From contig NZ_JSYZ01000002.1 of the NCBI RefSeq assembly GCF_001293465.1, forward strand, positions 153,328 through 217,327: a stretch of 64,000 nucleotides of DNA, read 5' to 3'. Position numbers and translations under genes: made by a program. The notes beneath the pieces are model-generated. The model was not told where the DNA came from. It searched no databases and saw only the letters and a list, made by a program, of their open reading frames with translations. This DNA comes from Pseudomonas asplenii (lineage in GTDB: Bacteria; Pseudomonadota; Gammaproteobacteria; Pseudomonadales; Pseudomonadaceae). Of this stretch, positions 35,544 to 44,407 are shown in pieces (positions within the stretch are counted from its first letter, which is position 1; the number at the start of each line of letters is the position of its first letter).

Positions 35544-36677
35544 TCAGCCGTTGCGATATCCACCCCCCGCCTTTCCCTCGTGCATGGCATGCTGGATATC
35601 GTTATAGAGTTGATTGGCCTCCTGGGCCGTAATGGATCTGGCACAGTCTCTCAGGACGATTCTCAAGAGCACGTTTTCCTGCCCTTCGAGCATGCCCAGA
35701 CGATCCAGTGCCTGCGGTGGCAATTGCCCATGGCTCCAGCGTCCCAGCAGGCGCATCTCTTCAATCCAGCCACTACGCACACCGGCGGCCTGCAACATCG
35801 ACTCGGTCAGTTCCTCCTCGCTCTGTCCCGGCGTCACGGCCAGCGAGATATCGCGAGTGACCGAAGGCAGACGAGAGACCGGCACCCAGGGATCGAGGCT
35901 ATTCATTTGTGCCTGGATACGGGGCAGAGGGTCCCTGAGCAGGCGGATATCGGGAATTCCCTTGCGCAACATCGCCAGACGATCCAACCCCATGCCCATG
36001 GCCAGGCCTCCATGCTGAAGCGGATCGAGCCCGAGTCTTTCGAGCAGGGAGCGGGCGATACAACCACACTCAAGCACCTCCACCGACTGCTGCGCCGAGA
36101 CGACATTGATCTCGATCCCCCCCTCGGTGTAGTGGTGAGGGCTGTCCTGACACGTCCAGGCATGATCGGGCAGCGCGGCCTTCAGAACATCGCCGACCAG
36201 CTTCAGCAGCGACTCCCGGCAGGACAGCGGTGGATCACCCATGACCCAAATGTCCATCTGGTGCGGTTGCGCACAATGGAGACGGTCGCGCGTGTCGCGC
36301 CTGAACGTAATACCGGGGGCAGCGAGCAGCATGGTTTCCCCCGGCTTTCGCGCCCTTGCTGCCTCGACCAGTGCGGGAGGAATCAGACTGGTCGTCTGGG
36401 TTCGCAACAATTGTGATTCGCTGATCCAGCGGGTGTGGTCGCTGCCGAGAGTGACTTCGTCAGGCGCATACCCAAGCAGGGCGTAGTTCTGCTCGGCGGT
36501 GACGATCCGCGGTCCGCGGATAACCCGGGGAGCCGGCCAACCCTGTGCCTCAAGCCCGCCGAGCACACACTGGGCAATCAGCCCCACCGCATGCACAGGT
36601 GCCTCGAACTCGGAAAGATCGGCAATCTGCATGGCCTGGCTGATTTGCGCGTCGCACAGGTATCGTCTGGATGACAT
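35544..36677 (-). CDS. PheRS-alpha-like orphan ligase with FDX-ACB domain (SrmL type)
   Basis: The 377-residue protein is built like a stripped phenylalanyl-tRNA synthetase. Class II motif 2 is seen as FRRDTRDRLHC with HQ at 139-140. Motif 3 is GLAMGMGLDRLAMLRKGIPDIR (224-245, listed in part). A ferredoxin-fold anticodon-binding domain from about residue 268 (RLPSVTRDISLAV) ends the chain. It lacks the N-terminal coiled coil of PheS and there is no pheT beside it. NCBI names such proteins PheS-related mystery ligase SrmL, as I recall; no reaction is established. The ATG follows GGAG. It stands alone between plsB and an unknown gene, and a housekeeping PheS must exist elsewhere. Confidence 0.82.
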   Translation of the reverse strand: MSSRRYLCDAQISQAMQIADLSEFEAPVHAVGLIAQCVLGGLEAQGWPAPRVIRGPRIVTAEQNYALLGYAPDEVTLGSDHTRWISESQLLRTQTTSLIPPALVEAARARKPGETMLLAAPGITFRRDTRDRLHCAQPHQMDIWVMGDPPLSCRESLLKLVGDVLKAALPDHAWTCQDSPHHYTEGGIEINVVSAQQSVEVLECGCIARSLLERLGLDPLQHGGLAMGMGLDRLAMLRKGIPDIRLLRDPLPRIQAQMNSLDPWVPVSRLPSVTRDISLAVTPGQSEEELTESMLQAAGVRSGWIEEMRLLGRWSHGQLPPQALDRLGMLEGQENVLLRIVLRDCARSITAQEANQLYNDIQHAMHEGKAGGGYRNG

Positions 36678-37027
36678 GGGTTCACTCCACGGTTCTCAAG
36701 CGCAATACATGTATCGCACCCGCCGCAACGCAAGCGATAACCCCATGTCCTTTTCTGTCGTAGCAACAAGGATCAGTAAATGTCGGGCTATTCCGACAAG
36801 AACTGTAAAAACACGCTCTTGCCCACAGCTGGCAACACTCGGCTGCAGGCAGCCCTGCAAGGCGACAGGCACAGGGCCAATCAGCCGATCTACATCAGAT
36901 AACCGGCAACCCAACGACAGACAATTCGGCAAAGCAACAACGATATTTCATCGCCGAATTTCCCCGGCAAACACTCGTATAGACTGGACCCTGCGTTGCC
37001 TTTGACGCGTTCGATAAGGATATCGAG
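36678..37027. other. 350-bp divergent intergenic region
   Basis: It separates srmL (minus) from the 206-residue protein gene (plus). I see a palindrome ATACATGTAT at 36705-36714, 28 bp upstream of the srmL start, and a hairpin TGTCGG/CCGACA at 36781-36798. The rest is relatively AT-rich and contains only short frames without coding character. Promoters for both flanking genes must lie here, but I cannot fix them. Confidence 0.5.
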
Positions 37028-37648
37028 ATGACTGCGAAAAACCTCGTCACAGCTGTTTTCCACTTTCCGCCGGACTATGCCATTCCGGCCCGGGCGCAAA
37101 CCCGGATCACCCTGCGCAACCGCGATACCCATGCCATCCTCGGCACCTGGAGCAGCGCCGACCTGCCATCACGCAGCCCCTGGCGCTTCGTGTTCGAACT
37201 GCCCCAGGACCTGCGCTACAACAGCAGGATAGAGATCGAGTTCGACATGAGCGTCGATGGCGCCTCGCTGCTGGCCGACATCCGCTACAACTTCAGATGG
37301 CGCAAGGACAACCAGGAGGCGAGCTTTCACCTGAGCCCACCTGGCTACCTGTACCTGAGCGCGGCGCTGGTGCCGCTGATCGGCACGGACGAGAACACCC
37401 TGGCCAACCTGAAACTGGTCGCCCTCAACGACTCCGGCCTGCCGCCCTACATCCTCTGCGAGGAGATCACCCTGCTCAAGGGCGCGATCCCCCGCTACCT
37501 GCGTTATGACCCCAGCCGGGTCAAGCCCGGCCAGCTCTACGAAACCCAGGGCAGCTTCGGCAGCCGGCGCAAGTTCACCATGAAACCCATTCCCCGGACC
37601 GTCGTATTGCAGAAGGAAAAGCCACAGAACCTGACCCTCAGGGCCTGA
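37028..37648 (+). CDS. Protein of unknown function, possible YbaY/YscW-like beta domains
   Basis: The 206-residue protein has no signal peptide and two similar-looking beta-rich halves. In each half a Pro-rich opening (FHFPPDYAIPARAQTRITL and FHLSPPGYLYLSAALV) is followed by strands and a final basic segment (PWRFVFELPQDLRYNSRIEIEF; IPRYLRYDPSRVKPGQLYE). The pattern PF-x-L-x-Y-D-x-x-x-I resembles YbaY/YscW lipoprotein domains, but the resemblance is weak and I do not assign function. The start follows AAGGATATCGAG. It is followed 166 bp later by a DUF4197 gene. Confidence 0.6.
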   Translation: MTAKNLVTAVFHFPPDYAIPARAQTRITLRNRDTHAILGTWSSADLPSRSPWRFVFELPQDLRYNSRIEIEFDMSVDGASLLADIRYNFRWRKDNQEASFHLSPPGYLYLSAALVPLIGTDENTLANLKLVALNDSGLPPYILCEEITLLKGAIPRYLRYDPSRVKPGQLYETQGSFGSRRKFTMKPIPRTVVLQKEKPQNLTLRA

Positions 37649-37814
37649 AGCCCGGCAATGTCTTCGATCAGCGCTCGCATCGAACTCGCCGGCCAGCTAC
37701 TGTTATCACCAGCGGACAGCCCGGCGCCCGTTCGAGCGGCCTGTTTCCACAGCCTTCGCCGAAGCGTGCCGACTCCGCCCGGTCATTTTCTCTTTTCGCA
37801 TAAGGAAGCTTTCC

Positions 37815-38504
37815 ATGCTCCGTCCTTCCCTACGTCTGGCCAGCCTCTGCGCCGGCCTGCTGATCTCCGCCAACGCGCTGGCCCTGTCCCTGGGCAGCCT
37901 GTCCCAGGGCGAAGCCTCGGGCGGGCTCAAGGACGCCCTGGCCCAGGGGGCCGTCGCCGCCGTCACGACGCTCGGCAAGCCGGGTGGCTTCAGCAACAAC
38001 CCTGAAGTGAAGATCGAACTGCCGGGCAAGCTGGGCAAGGTCGCCAGCAAGATGAAGCAGTTCGGCATGGGTGCCCAGGTCGACCAGCTGGAAACCAGCA
38101 TGAACAAGGCGGCCGAGGCAGCCATGCCCCAGGCCCAGGCGCTGCTGGTGGATGCGGTGAAGAAGATGACCGTGAATGACGCCAAGAGCATTCTCAGCGG
38201 CGGCAAGGACTCGGCCACGCAGTACCTGGACAAGACCAGCCGCGAGCAGATCCGCGCCAAGTTCCTGCCGATCGTCAAGCAGGCCACCGACCAGGTCGGC
38301 CTGGCCCAGCAGTACAACTCGTTCGCCGGACAGGCGGCGACCCTCGGCGTGATCGACGCCAAGAGTGCCAACATTGAAAGCTACGTGACCGAAAAGGCGC
38401 TGGACGGTCTGTTCAAGCTGATCGCCCAGAAAGAGGAAGGTATCCGGGCCAACCCGGCTGAAGCGGCTACCAGCCTGGCGAAGAAGGTGTTTGGCGCGCT
38501 GTGA
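37815..38504 (+). CDS. DUF4197 secreted/periplasmic protein
   Basis: The 229-residue protein opens with a signal peptide ending at NALA/LSLG and continues with the DUF4197 pattern (GLKDALAQGAVAAVTTLGKPGGFSNNPEVKI, LPGKLGKVASKMKQFGMG, AKSILSGGKDSATQYLDKTS). The mature part is mostly helical. No function is known for the family. It ends 39 bp before the convergent RND permease gene, which matches the PAO1 neighbourhood near PA3675-PA3676. Confidence 0.85.
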   Translation: MLRPSLRLASLCAGLLISANALALSLGSLSQGEASGGLKDALAQGAVAAVTTLGKPGGFSNNPEVKIELPGKLGKVASKMKQFGMGAQVDQLETSMNKAAEAAMPQAQALLVDAVKKMTVNDAKSILSGGKDSATQYLDKTSREQIRAKFLPIVKQATDQVGLAQQYNSFAGQAATLGVIDAKSANIESYVTEKALDGLFKLIAQKEEGIRANPAEAATSLAKKVFGAL

Positions 38505-38543
38505 TGCAGCAGCGGGAGCCAGCGCGCTGGCTCCCGACTGACC

Positions 38544-41500
38544 TCATCCCCCGGCGGCGGTCTTCTTCACCCGGAACCAGCCGGCATACAGCGCCGGCAG
38601 GAACAACAGGGTCAGGGCCGTCGCCACGATCAACCCACCCATGATCGCCACCGCCATCGGTCCGTAGAACACGCTGCGCGACAGTGGAATCATCGCCAGC
38701 ACCGCCGCCAGCGCGGTCAGCACGATCGGCCGGAAGCGCCGTACCGTCGCCTCGATGATCGCCTGCCACTGTGACATGCCGGCCCGGATATCCTGTTCGA
38801 TCTGGTCCACCAGAATCACCGAGTTGCGCATGATCATCCCGGACAGGGCAATGGTGCCGAGCATCGCCACGAAACCGAACGGCTGGCGGAACACCAGCAG
38901 GAACAGCGTCACGCCGATCAGTCCCAGCGGCGCGGTGAGGAACACCATCGCCACCCGCGAGAAGCTGCGCAATTGCAGCATCAACAGGGTCAGCACCACC
39001 ACGATGAACAAGGGGACGCCGGCGTTCACAGACGCCTGGCCCCGCTCGGAGTCCTCCACGGTACCGCCCACGTCCAGCAGATAACCGTCCGGCAGCTCGG
39101 CCCGGATCGAATCCAGGGTCGGCATGATCTGCTTGACCAGGGTCACCGGTTGCTCCTGGCCATAGATATCGGCGCGGACCGTCACGTTCGGCAGGCGGTT
39201 GCGGTGCCAGATGACGCCTTCCTCGAAACCGTACTCCAGCGTCGCGATCTGCGACAGCGCCACACTGGTGCCGTTGTCGGTGGGCACCGCCAGGCTCGAC
39301 AGTGCCGACAGCTCGCTGCGCTCGTGCACGGTGCCACGCAGCAGGATCTCGATCAGCTCGTTGTCCTCGCGGTACTGGCTGACGGTCGAACCGGTCAGTG
39401 AGCTGCGCAGGAAGCGCGACAGGTTCGCCGTACTCACCCCCAGGGCCCGGGCACGGTCCTGATCGACATTCAGGTAGACCACCTTGCTCGGTTCTTCCCA
39501 ATCCAGGTGCACGTTGACCACATGGGGGTTCTCGCGCACCTTGGCCGCCACCTTGCGGGCCAGGGCCCGAACCACCTCGATGTGCTCGCCGGTGACACGG
39601 AACTGGACCGGGTAGCCCACGGGCGGACCGTTCTCCAGGCGCGTGACCCGCGCACGCAGGTCGGGGAACTGCTCGTTGAGCGTATCGATCAGCCAGGTCC
39701 GCAGTTTTTCCCGGTCCTCGATGGTCTTGGCCAGCACCACGAACTGGGCAAAGCTGGCCGCCGGCAGTTGCTGGTCGAGCGGCAGGTAGAAGCGCGGCGA
39801 ACCGGTACCGACATAGGCCACGTAGTTGTCGATGCCGTCATGCCCCTTGAGCAGACTCTCCAGGCGCTTGACCTGCTCGGCGGTGTTGCTCAGCGACGCG
39901 CCCTCGGCCAGCTTGAGGTCGACCATCAGCTCCAGTCGCCCGGAAGCCGGGAAGAATTGCTGCGGCACGAAGCGGAACAGTGCCACCGAAGCCACAAAGG
40001 CCAGAACGGTCAATACGATCACCGTCTTGCGCCGCCGCACGCACCACTCCACCAGGCGCCGCACCCGCTGGTAGAACGGCGTGGCATAAGGGTCCGGCTG
40101 ATCGGCGCCATGCTTGGCAGCGTGGATCTTCGCCAGGTCCGGCAGCAGCTTCTCTCCCAGATAGGGCACGAACATCACGGCGGCGATCCACGACGCCAGC
40201 AGGGCGATGGTCACCACCTGGAAGATCGAGCGGGTGTACTCGCCAGTCCCCGACTGCGCGGTGGCGATCGGCAGGAAACCGGCGGCGGTGATCAGCGTAC
40301 CGGTCAGCATCGGGAACGCCGTGCTGGTCCAGGCGTAGCTCGCCGCCTTGAGCCGGTCGAAGCCCTGCTCCATCTTGATCGCCATCATTTCCACGGCAAT
40401 GATCGCGTCGTCGACCAAAAGGCCGAGCGCCAGCACCAGGGCGCCGAGGGAAATCTTGTGCAGGCCGATGCCCAGGTAGTACATGGTGGCGAAGGTCATC
40501 GCCAGCACCAGCGGAATCGCCAGCGCCACCACCATCCCGGTACGCACGCCGAGGGAGAAGAAACTCACCAGCAGCACGATCGCCAGGGCTTCCACCAGCA
40601 CCTGGACGAACTCGCCGACGCCGGTCTTGACCGCCGCCGGCTGGTCGGAAACCTTGCTCAGGTGCATGCCCGCCGGCAAGCTTTTCTGGATACGGGCGAA
40701 TTCGGCTTGCAGCGCCTTGCCCAGCACCAGAATGTCGCCACCGTCGTTCATCGCCACGGCCAGGCCAATGGCATCTTCACCCATGAAACGCATGCGCGGG
40801 GCGGGCGGATCGCTGAAGCCGCGGCGGACCTCGGCGAAATCGCCGATACGCAGGGTCCGGTCGCCGACCCGGATCGGCAGGTTGCGAATCTCGTCGACGC
40901 TCTTGAAGTTGCCACTGACGCGCAGTTGCACCCGCTCCGTTGGTGTTTCGAAGAAACCCGAGGTGGAAACCGTGTTCTGCTCCTGCAGCGCCTGCTGGAC
41001 TGCCGCCATCGGTACCCCGAGAGTGGCCAGCTTGACGTTCGACAGTTCGATCCAGACCTTTTCGTCCTGCAGCCCCAGCAGGTCGACCTTGCCCACATCC
41101 TTGACCCGCTGCAGCTGGATCTGGATGCGGTCGGCGTAGTCCTTGAGCACCGCGTAGTCGAAACCGTCGCCGGTCAGCGCATAGATATTGCCAAAAGTGG
41201 TACCGAACTCGTCGTTGAAGAACGGCCCCTGTATATCCGGCGGCAGGGTCTGGCGGATGTCGCCGATCTTCTTGCGCAACTGGTACCAGAGCTCGGGGAT
41301 CTGCGCCGAGTGCAGCGAGTCGCGGGCCATGAAGGTCACCTGGGACTCGCCTGGCCGGGAGAACGACATGATCCGCTCGTATTCGCCGGTCTCCATCAGT
41401 TTCTTTTCAATGCGTTCGGTGACCTGCCGCGAAACTTCCTGGGCCGTGGCGCCTGGCCAGTTGGTCTGGATCACCATGGCCTTGAAGGTGAACGGCGGAT

Positions 41501-41615
41501 CTTCGCTCTGGCCAAGCCTGGTGTAGGACATGGCCCCGACCATCGCCAGCAGCAGCATCAGGAACAGGACGATCTGGCGGTTGCGCAATGCCCATTCGGA
41601 AAGATTGAAACCCAT
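38544..41615 (-). CDS. mexK: RND efflux permease, MexK-like
   Basis: The 1023-residue protein has the RND inner-membrane transporter plan: a membrane helix, a large periplasmic loop, six helices, a second loop and five more helices. Proton-relay acidic residues are in ALVLALGLLVDDAIIAVEMM of helix 4. The ends match HAE1/TriC-MexK types (MGFNLSEWALRNRQIVLFL). In P. aeruginosa MexJK exports triclosan and some antibiotics and borrows OprM or OpmH as outer channel. No outer-membrane channel gene is present here either. It follows mexJ by 6 bp. Confidence 0.88.
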   Translation of the reverse strand: MGFNLSEWALRNRQIVLFLMLLLAMVGAMSYTRLGQSEDPPFTFKAMVIQTNWPGATAQEVSRQVTERIEKKLMETGEYERIMSFSRPGESQVTFMARDSLHSAQIPELWYQLRKKIGDIRQTLPPDIQGPFFNDEFGTTFGNIYALTGDGFDYAVLKDYADRIQIQLQRVKDVGKVDLLGLQDEKVWIELSNVKLATLGVPMAAVQQALQEQNTVSTSGFFETPTERVQLRVSGNFKSVDEIRNLPIRVGDRTLRIGDFAEVRRGFSDPPAPRMRFMGEDAIGLAVAMNDGGDILVLGKALQAEFARIQKSLPAGMHLSKVSDQPAAVKTGVGEFVQVLVEALAIVLLVSFFSLGVRTGMVVALAIPLVLAMTFATMYYLGIGLHKISLGALVLALGLLVDDAIIAVEMMAIKMEQGFDRLKAASYAWTSTAFPMLTGTLITAAGFLPIATAQSGTGEYTRSIFQVVTIALLASWIAAVMFVPYLGEKLLPDLAKIHAAKHGADQPDPYATPFYQRVRRLVEWCVRRRKTVIVLTVLAFVASVALFRFVPQQFFPASGRLELMVDLKLAEGASLSNTAEQVKRLESLLKGHDGIDNYVAYVGTGSPRFYLPLDQQLPAASFAQFVVLAKTIEDREKLRTWLIDTLNEQFPDLRARVTRLENGPPVGYPVQFRVTGEHIEVVRALARKVAAKVRENPHVVNVHLDWEEPSKVVYLNVDQDRARALGVSTANLSRFLRSSLTGSTVSQYREDNELIEILLRGTVHERSELSALSSLAVPTDNGTSVALSQIATLEYGFEEGVIWHRNRLPNVTVRADIYGQEQPVTLVKQIMPTLDSIRAELPDGYLLDVGGTVEDSERGQASVNAGVPLFIVVVLTLLMLQLRSFSRVAMVFLTAPLGLIGVTLFLLVFRQPFGFVAMLGTIALSGMIMRNSVILVDQIEQDIRAGMSQWQAIIEATVRRFRPIVLTALAAVLAMIPLSRSVFYGPMAVAIMGGLIVATALTLLFLPALYAGWFRVKKTAAGG

Positions 41616-41621
41616 CGGGGA

Positions 41622-42722
41622 CTACTCCTTGGCCGCCAGGTTGACGACGCGGTTGGAGCGGTCCACCGGACGCACCTGTTCCCCTTCGTGCAGCACGTGC
41701 ACCCCGGCCGCCACCACCCAGTCGCTGGCACTGAGGCCTTCGAGCACCGGCACGCTCTTCTCGCCGAAGGCGCCAACCCGCACCGGGGTGCGCTTGAGGG
41801 TGTTGTCCGGCTGGACTTTCCAGACATAGGCGGCGCCGTTTTCGGCCGTGAGTGCCGATAACGGCACCGACAGCGGCACGGCACCGGCATTCTGGACGAA
41901 GACCCGGGCACTCTGCCCCAGCTCGGCAGGGATCTTTCCGGAACTGAAGGCGATGCGCGCGGCGAAGGTCCGGGATTTCGGATCAGCCGCCGGCGACAGC
42001 TCGCGGATATGCCCGTTGAAGCGCTGGTCCGGCTGGGACCAGAGTTCGACGGCCACCTCCTGACCGACCTTGAAGCGGCCAAAGGCCTGTTCCGGGAAAC
42101 TGATCAGCACCTCGCGCTCGCCGTCGGCGGCCAGGGTGAAGACCGTCTGGCCGGCGGCCACCACCTGGCCGACCTCGACCTGGCGCCTGGCGATCACGCC
42201 ATCCTGAGGAGCCCGCAGCACCGCATAACCGGCCTGGTTGCTGGAGACATCGAATTCCGCCCGGATCTGCTTCAGCCGGGCCTCACCGGCACGGTAGGCA
42301 TTTTCCGCATTGTCGTATTGCGAGCGGCTGACCATCTGCCGCTCCAGCAGGGTCTTGTAGCGGTCGCGCTCGGAGCGCACCAGGTTCAGGTTCGCCTCGG
42401 CAGCCGCCACCTGGGCCCGGGTGGCCTCCAGTTGCAGGCGCACATCCTGCGGATCGAGCTCCGCCAATGGCTGGTTGGCCTTGACCCGCTGCCCCTCCTC
42501 GACCAGGCGCCGGGCCACCTTGCCAGCGATACGAAACGCCAGTTCGGGTTCGAAGCGGGCGCGCACCTCACCGGGATAACTGTCCATGGCCTGAGCCGAC
42601 AACTGCGGCTGAACCACCATGGCGGGACGCACGGTAACCTGAACCGCCTCTTCGCGATCACAGCCCACGAGGAAAAACGCTAGACTGGCGGGTAACACAA
42701 GGGGCAGGACATAGCGGAACAT
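41622..42722 (-). CDS. mexJ: RND periplasmic adaptor, MexJ-like
   Basis: The 366-residue membrane-fusion lipoprotein has a signal sequence with lipobox (LAFFLVGCDRE), a lipoyl/coiled-coil hairpin (RVKANQPLAELDPQDVRLQLEAT to QVAAAEANLNLVRSERDRYKTL), and beta-barrel plus membrane-proximal domains. It links the RND permease to an outer-membrane channel. It is the first gene after the divergent operator, and the permease follows after 6 bp, so the two form one operon. Confidence 0.88.
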   Translation of the reverse strand: MFRYVLPLVLPASLAFFLVGCDREEAVQVTVRPAMVVQPQLSAQAMDSYPGEVRARFEPELAFRIAGKVARRLVEEGQRVKANQPLAELDPQDVRLQLEATRAQVAAAEANLNLVRSERDRYKTLLERQMVSRSQYDNAENAYRAGEARLKQIRAEFDVSSNQAGYAVLRAPQDGVIARRQVEVGQVVAAGQTVFTLAADGEREVLISFPEQAFGRFKVGQEVAVELWSQPDQRFNGHIRELSPAADPKSRTFAARIAFSSGKIPAELGQSARVFVQNAGAVPLSVPLSALTAENGAAYVWKVQPDNTLKRTPVRVGAFGEKSVPVLEGLSASDWVVAAGVHVLHEGEQVRPVDRSNRVVNLAAKE

Positions 42723-42761
42723 GGTGGAGACCCTTCGCTAAAGAGTGCTTGAAATAATTAT

Positions 42762-42797
42762 ACTGGTCAGTATGGTATTTATACCAAACTGACCAGT
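42762..42797. promoter_or_regulatory. Nested palindromic operator between mexJ and mexL
   Basis: Outer arms ACTGGTCAGT (42762-42771) and ACTGACCAGT (42788-42797) are perfect inverted repeats. Inside them GGTAT (42774-42778) and ATACC (42781-42785) form a second inverted repeat. It lies in the 93-bp divergent gap and is the probable MexL-like TetR binding site for both genes. Confidence 0.75.
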
Positions 42798-42815
42798 CCA
42801 GTATTAAAGTGAAAA

Positions 42816-43451
42816 ATGTCCGACAATCTTTCTGTGCCCAGCGGCCCGGGTCGCCCCAAGGACCTGGCAAAACGCCAGGCCATTCTTGAAGCCGCGAAAG
42901 ATCTGTTCCTGAGCAATGGATACGCCAGCACCAGCATGGATGCGGTGGCAGCAGCGGCAGGTGTTTCGAAGCTGACGGTCTACAGCCACTTCACTGACAA
43001 GGAGACCCTGTTCTCGGCCGCGGTGGTGGCCAAGTGCGAGGCGCAGCTACCCGAACTGCTGTTCGCCCTGCCCGAGGGCGTCCCGGTCGAATCGGTGCTG
43101 CTCAATATCGCCCGTGGCTTCAATCAGCTGATCAACAGCGACGAGTCGGTGAACCTGCATCGCCTGATCATCGCGTTGGGCAGCCAGGATCCCAGGCTGT
43201 CGCAGATTTTCTTCGAGGCCGGCCCACAGCGGATGCTGAGCGAAATGGAGCGACTGCTCAGCAGAATCCATCAGAGCGGGGTCCTGGTCATCGACAAGCC
43301 GCACCGCGCCGCCGAGCACTTTTTCTGCCTGCTCAAGGGCGCGGCGAACTTCCGCGTGCTGTATGGCTGCGGCGAGCCATTGAATGCCGAGGACAGCGAA
43401 GCCCATGTGCGCGAGGTGGTGGGCTTGTTCATGCGGGCCTATCGGCCCTGA
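42816..43451 (+). CDS. mexL: TetR-family repressor, MexL-like
   Basis: The 211-residue protein has an N-terminal TetR helix-turn-helix (KRQAILEAAKDLFLSNGYASTSMDAVAAAAGVSKLTVYSHF) and a larger ligand domain. In P. aeruginosa MexL represses mexJK and its own gene. Here it is divergent from mexJ with a nested palindrome between them, so the same loop is likely. The inducing ligand is unknown. Confidence 0.88.
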   Translation: MSDNLSVPSGPGRPKDLAKRQAILEAAKDLFLSNGYASTSMDAVAAAAGVSKLTVYSHFTDKETLFSAAVVAKCEAQLPELLFALPEGVPVESVLLNIARGFNQLINSDESVNLHRLIIALGSQDPRLSQIFFEAGPQRMLSEMERLLSRIHQSGVLVIDKPHRAAEHFFCLLKGAANFRVLYGCGEPLNAEDSEAHVREVVGLFMRAYRP

Positions 43452-43461
43452 GCCGGTTCCT

Positions 43462-43524
43462 TTCGCGGGCGAGCCGCCCCACGGCAATGACATGATCCAC
43501 TGTGGAAACGGGCTTGCCCGCGAA
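43462..43524. repeat. REPIN between mexL and rsmJ
   Basis: TTCGCGGGCGAGCC and GGGCTTGCCCGCGAA face each other across about 35 bp, in the gap between two convergent genes. It is the same REP family as at 29911 and 55112, with a slightly diverged left arm. Confidence 0.75.
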
Positions 43525-43531
43525 GAGGCCT

Positions 43532-44314
43532 TCAGGGCTTGAGCGCTTTCTTCGGGTAGATATCGTAGCGGCTCGACTTGCCCTCCAGGCCGTGACTGGG
43601 CTTGGGCCCGTCGATGCACGGTGCCTTGCGCGGGCGCTTGACCACTACCCGGTGGGTCGCCAGGGCCAGGGCGGCCTCCAGCAGCGCCGGGGCGTCCGGG
43701 TCATCGCCCACCAACGGCCGGAACAGACGCATTTCCTTCTTCACCAGGGCGGTTTTCTCACGGTGGGGAAACATCGGGTCCAGATAGATGACCTGCGGCG
43801 GCTCGCCCTCCCAGTGGCGCATCACGTCGATCGAGTTGCCCTTGAGCAGACGCATGCGGGACACGATCGGCGCCACCTCCGGATCCTCCAGGGCACGGGC
43901 CAGGCCATCCTCCAGCAGGGCACCGATCAGCGGCTGGCGCTCGACCAGGCTCATGTCGCAGCCCAGGCTCGCCAGAACGAACGCGTCCTTGCCCAGCCCG
44001 GCCGTGGCGTCCAGCACCCGTGGGCGCACGCCCTGCTGGATACCGACCGCCTTGGCGATCATCTGCCCGCTACCACCACCGTACAGGCGCCGGTGTGCCG
44101 CCCCGCCCTCCACGAAATCCACCCGAACCGGCCCCGGTGCATCCGGCCCCAGTTGCTGCAACTGCAAACCCTGCCCGCCGACCTGCAGGGCGAACTCCGC
44201 CTCGGGTTCCTGCAATGGCAGTTCCAGACGCTGGGCCCAGGCCTGGGCCTGGTGTTCAAGCCCTGCGGTCAAGGCTTCGACTCGGATCCGTACGGCCGTC
44301 TGCTGCTCACTCAT
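43532..44314 (-). CDS. rsmJ: 16S rRNA (guanine(1516)-N2)-methyltransferase RsmJ
   Basis: RsmJ (YhiQ) methylates G1516 in 16S rRNA. The 260-residue Rossmann methyltransferase has the SAM loop [19 protein letters not shown] and the catalytic-region [19 protein letters not shown], both family hallmarks. I start at the ATG at 44314 (MSEQQ), since the in-frame TTG five codons earlier has no better site. It matches the PA3680 position. Confidence 0.92.
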   Translation of the reverse strand: MSEQQTAVRIRVEALTAGLEHQAQAWAQRLELPLQEPEAEFALQVGGQGLQLQQLGPDAPGPVRVDFVEGGAAHRRLYGGGSGQMIAKAVGIQQGVRPRVLDATAGLGKDAFVLASLGCDMSLVERQPLIGALLEDGLARALEDPEVAPIVSRMRLLKGNSIDVMRHWEGEPPQVIYLDPMFPHREKTALVKKEMRLFRPLVGDDPDAPALLEAALALATHRVVVKRPRKAPCIDGPKPSHGLEGKSSRYDIYPKKALKP

Positions 44315-44407
44315 GAAAAACACGCTCAAAAATTTAATGATCGGCGAAAACGGCCGATAACAGAATTATCCGGCATTTTGCCAGAGCTTGGGTCACGACC
44401 GAGAACC

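Noticed and set aside
36678..36800. A T-box or other amino-acid riboswitch in front of srmL
   Set aside because: I find no T-box sequence, and T-boxes are not known in Pseudomonas; only a palindrome and a short hairpin are visible.
36696..37132. Short minus-strand frames in the srmL upstream region
   Set aside because: They overlap the start of the 206-residue gene or lack a ribosome-binding site and any conserved look; I treat the region as non-coding.
39507..41861. A 784-codon plus-strand frame opposite the RND permease; similar ones opposite ndvB and ppc
   Set aside because: These are antisense shadows of well-conserved genes and lack motifs and ribosome-binding sites.
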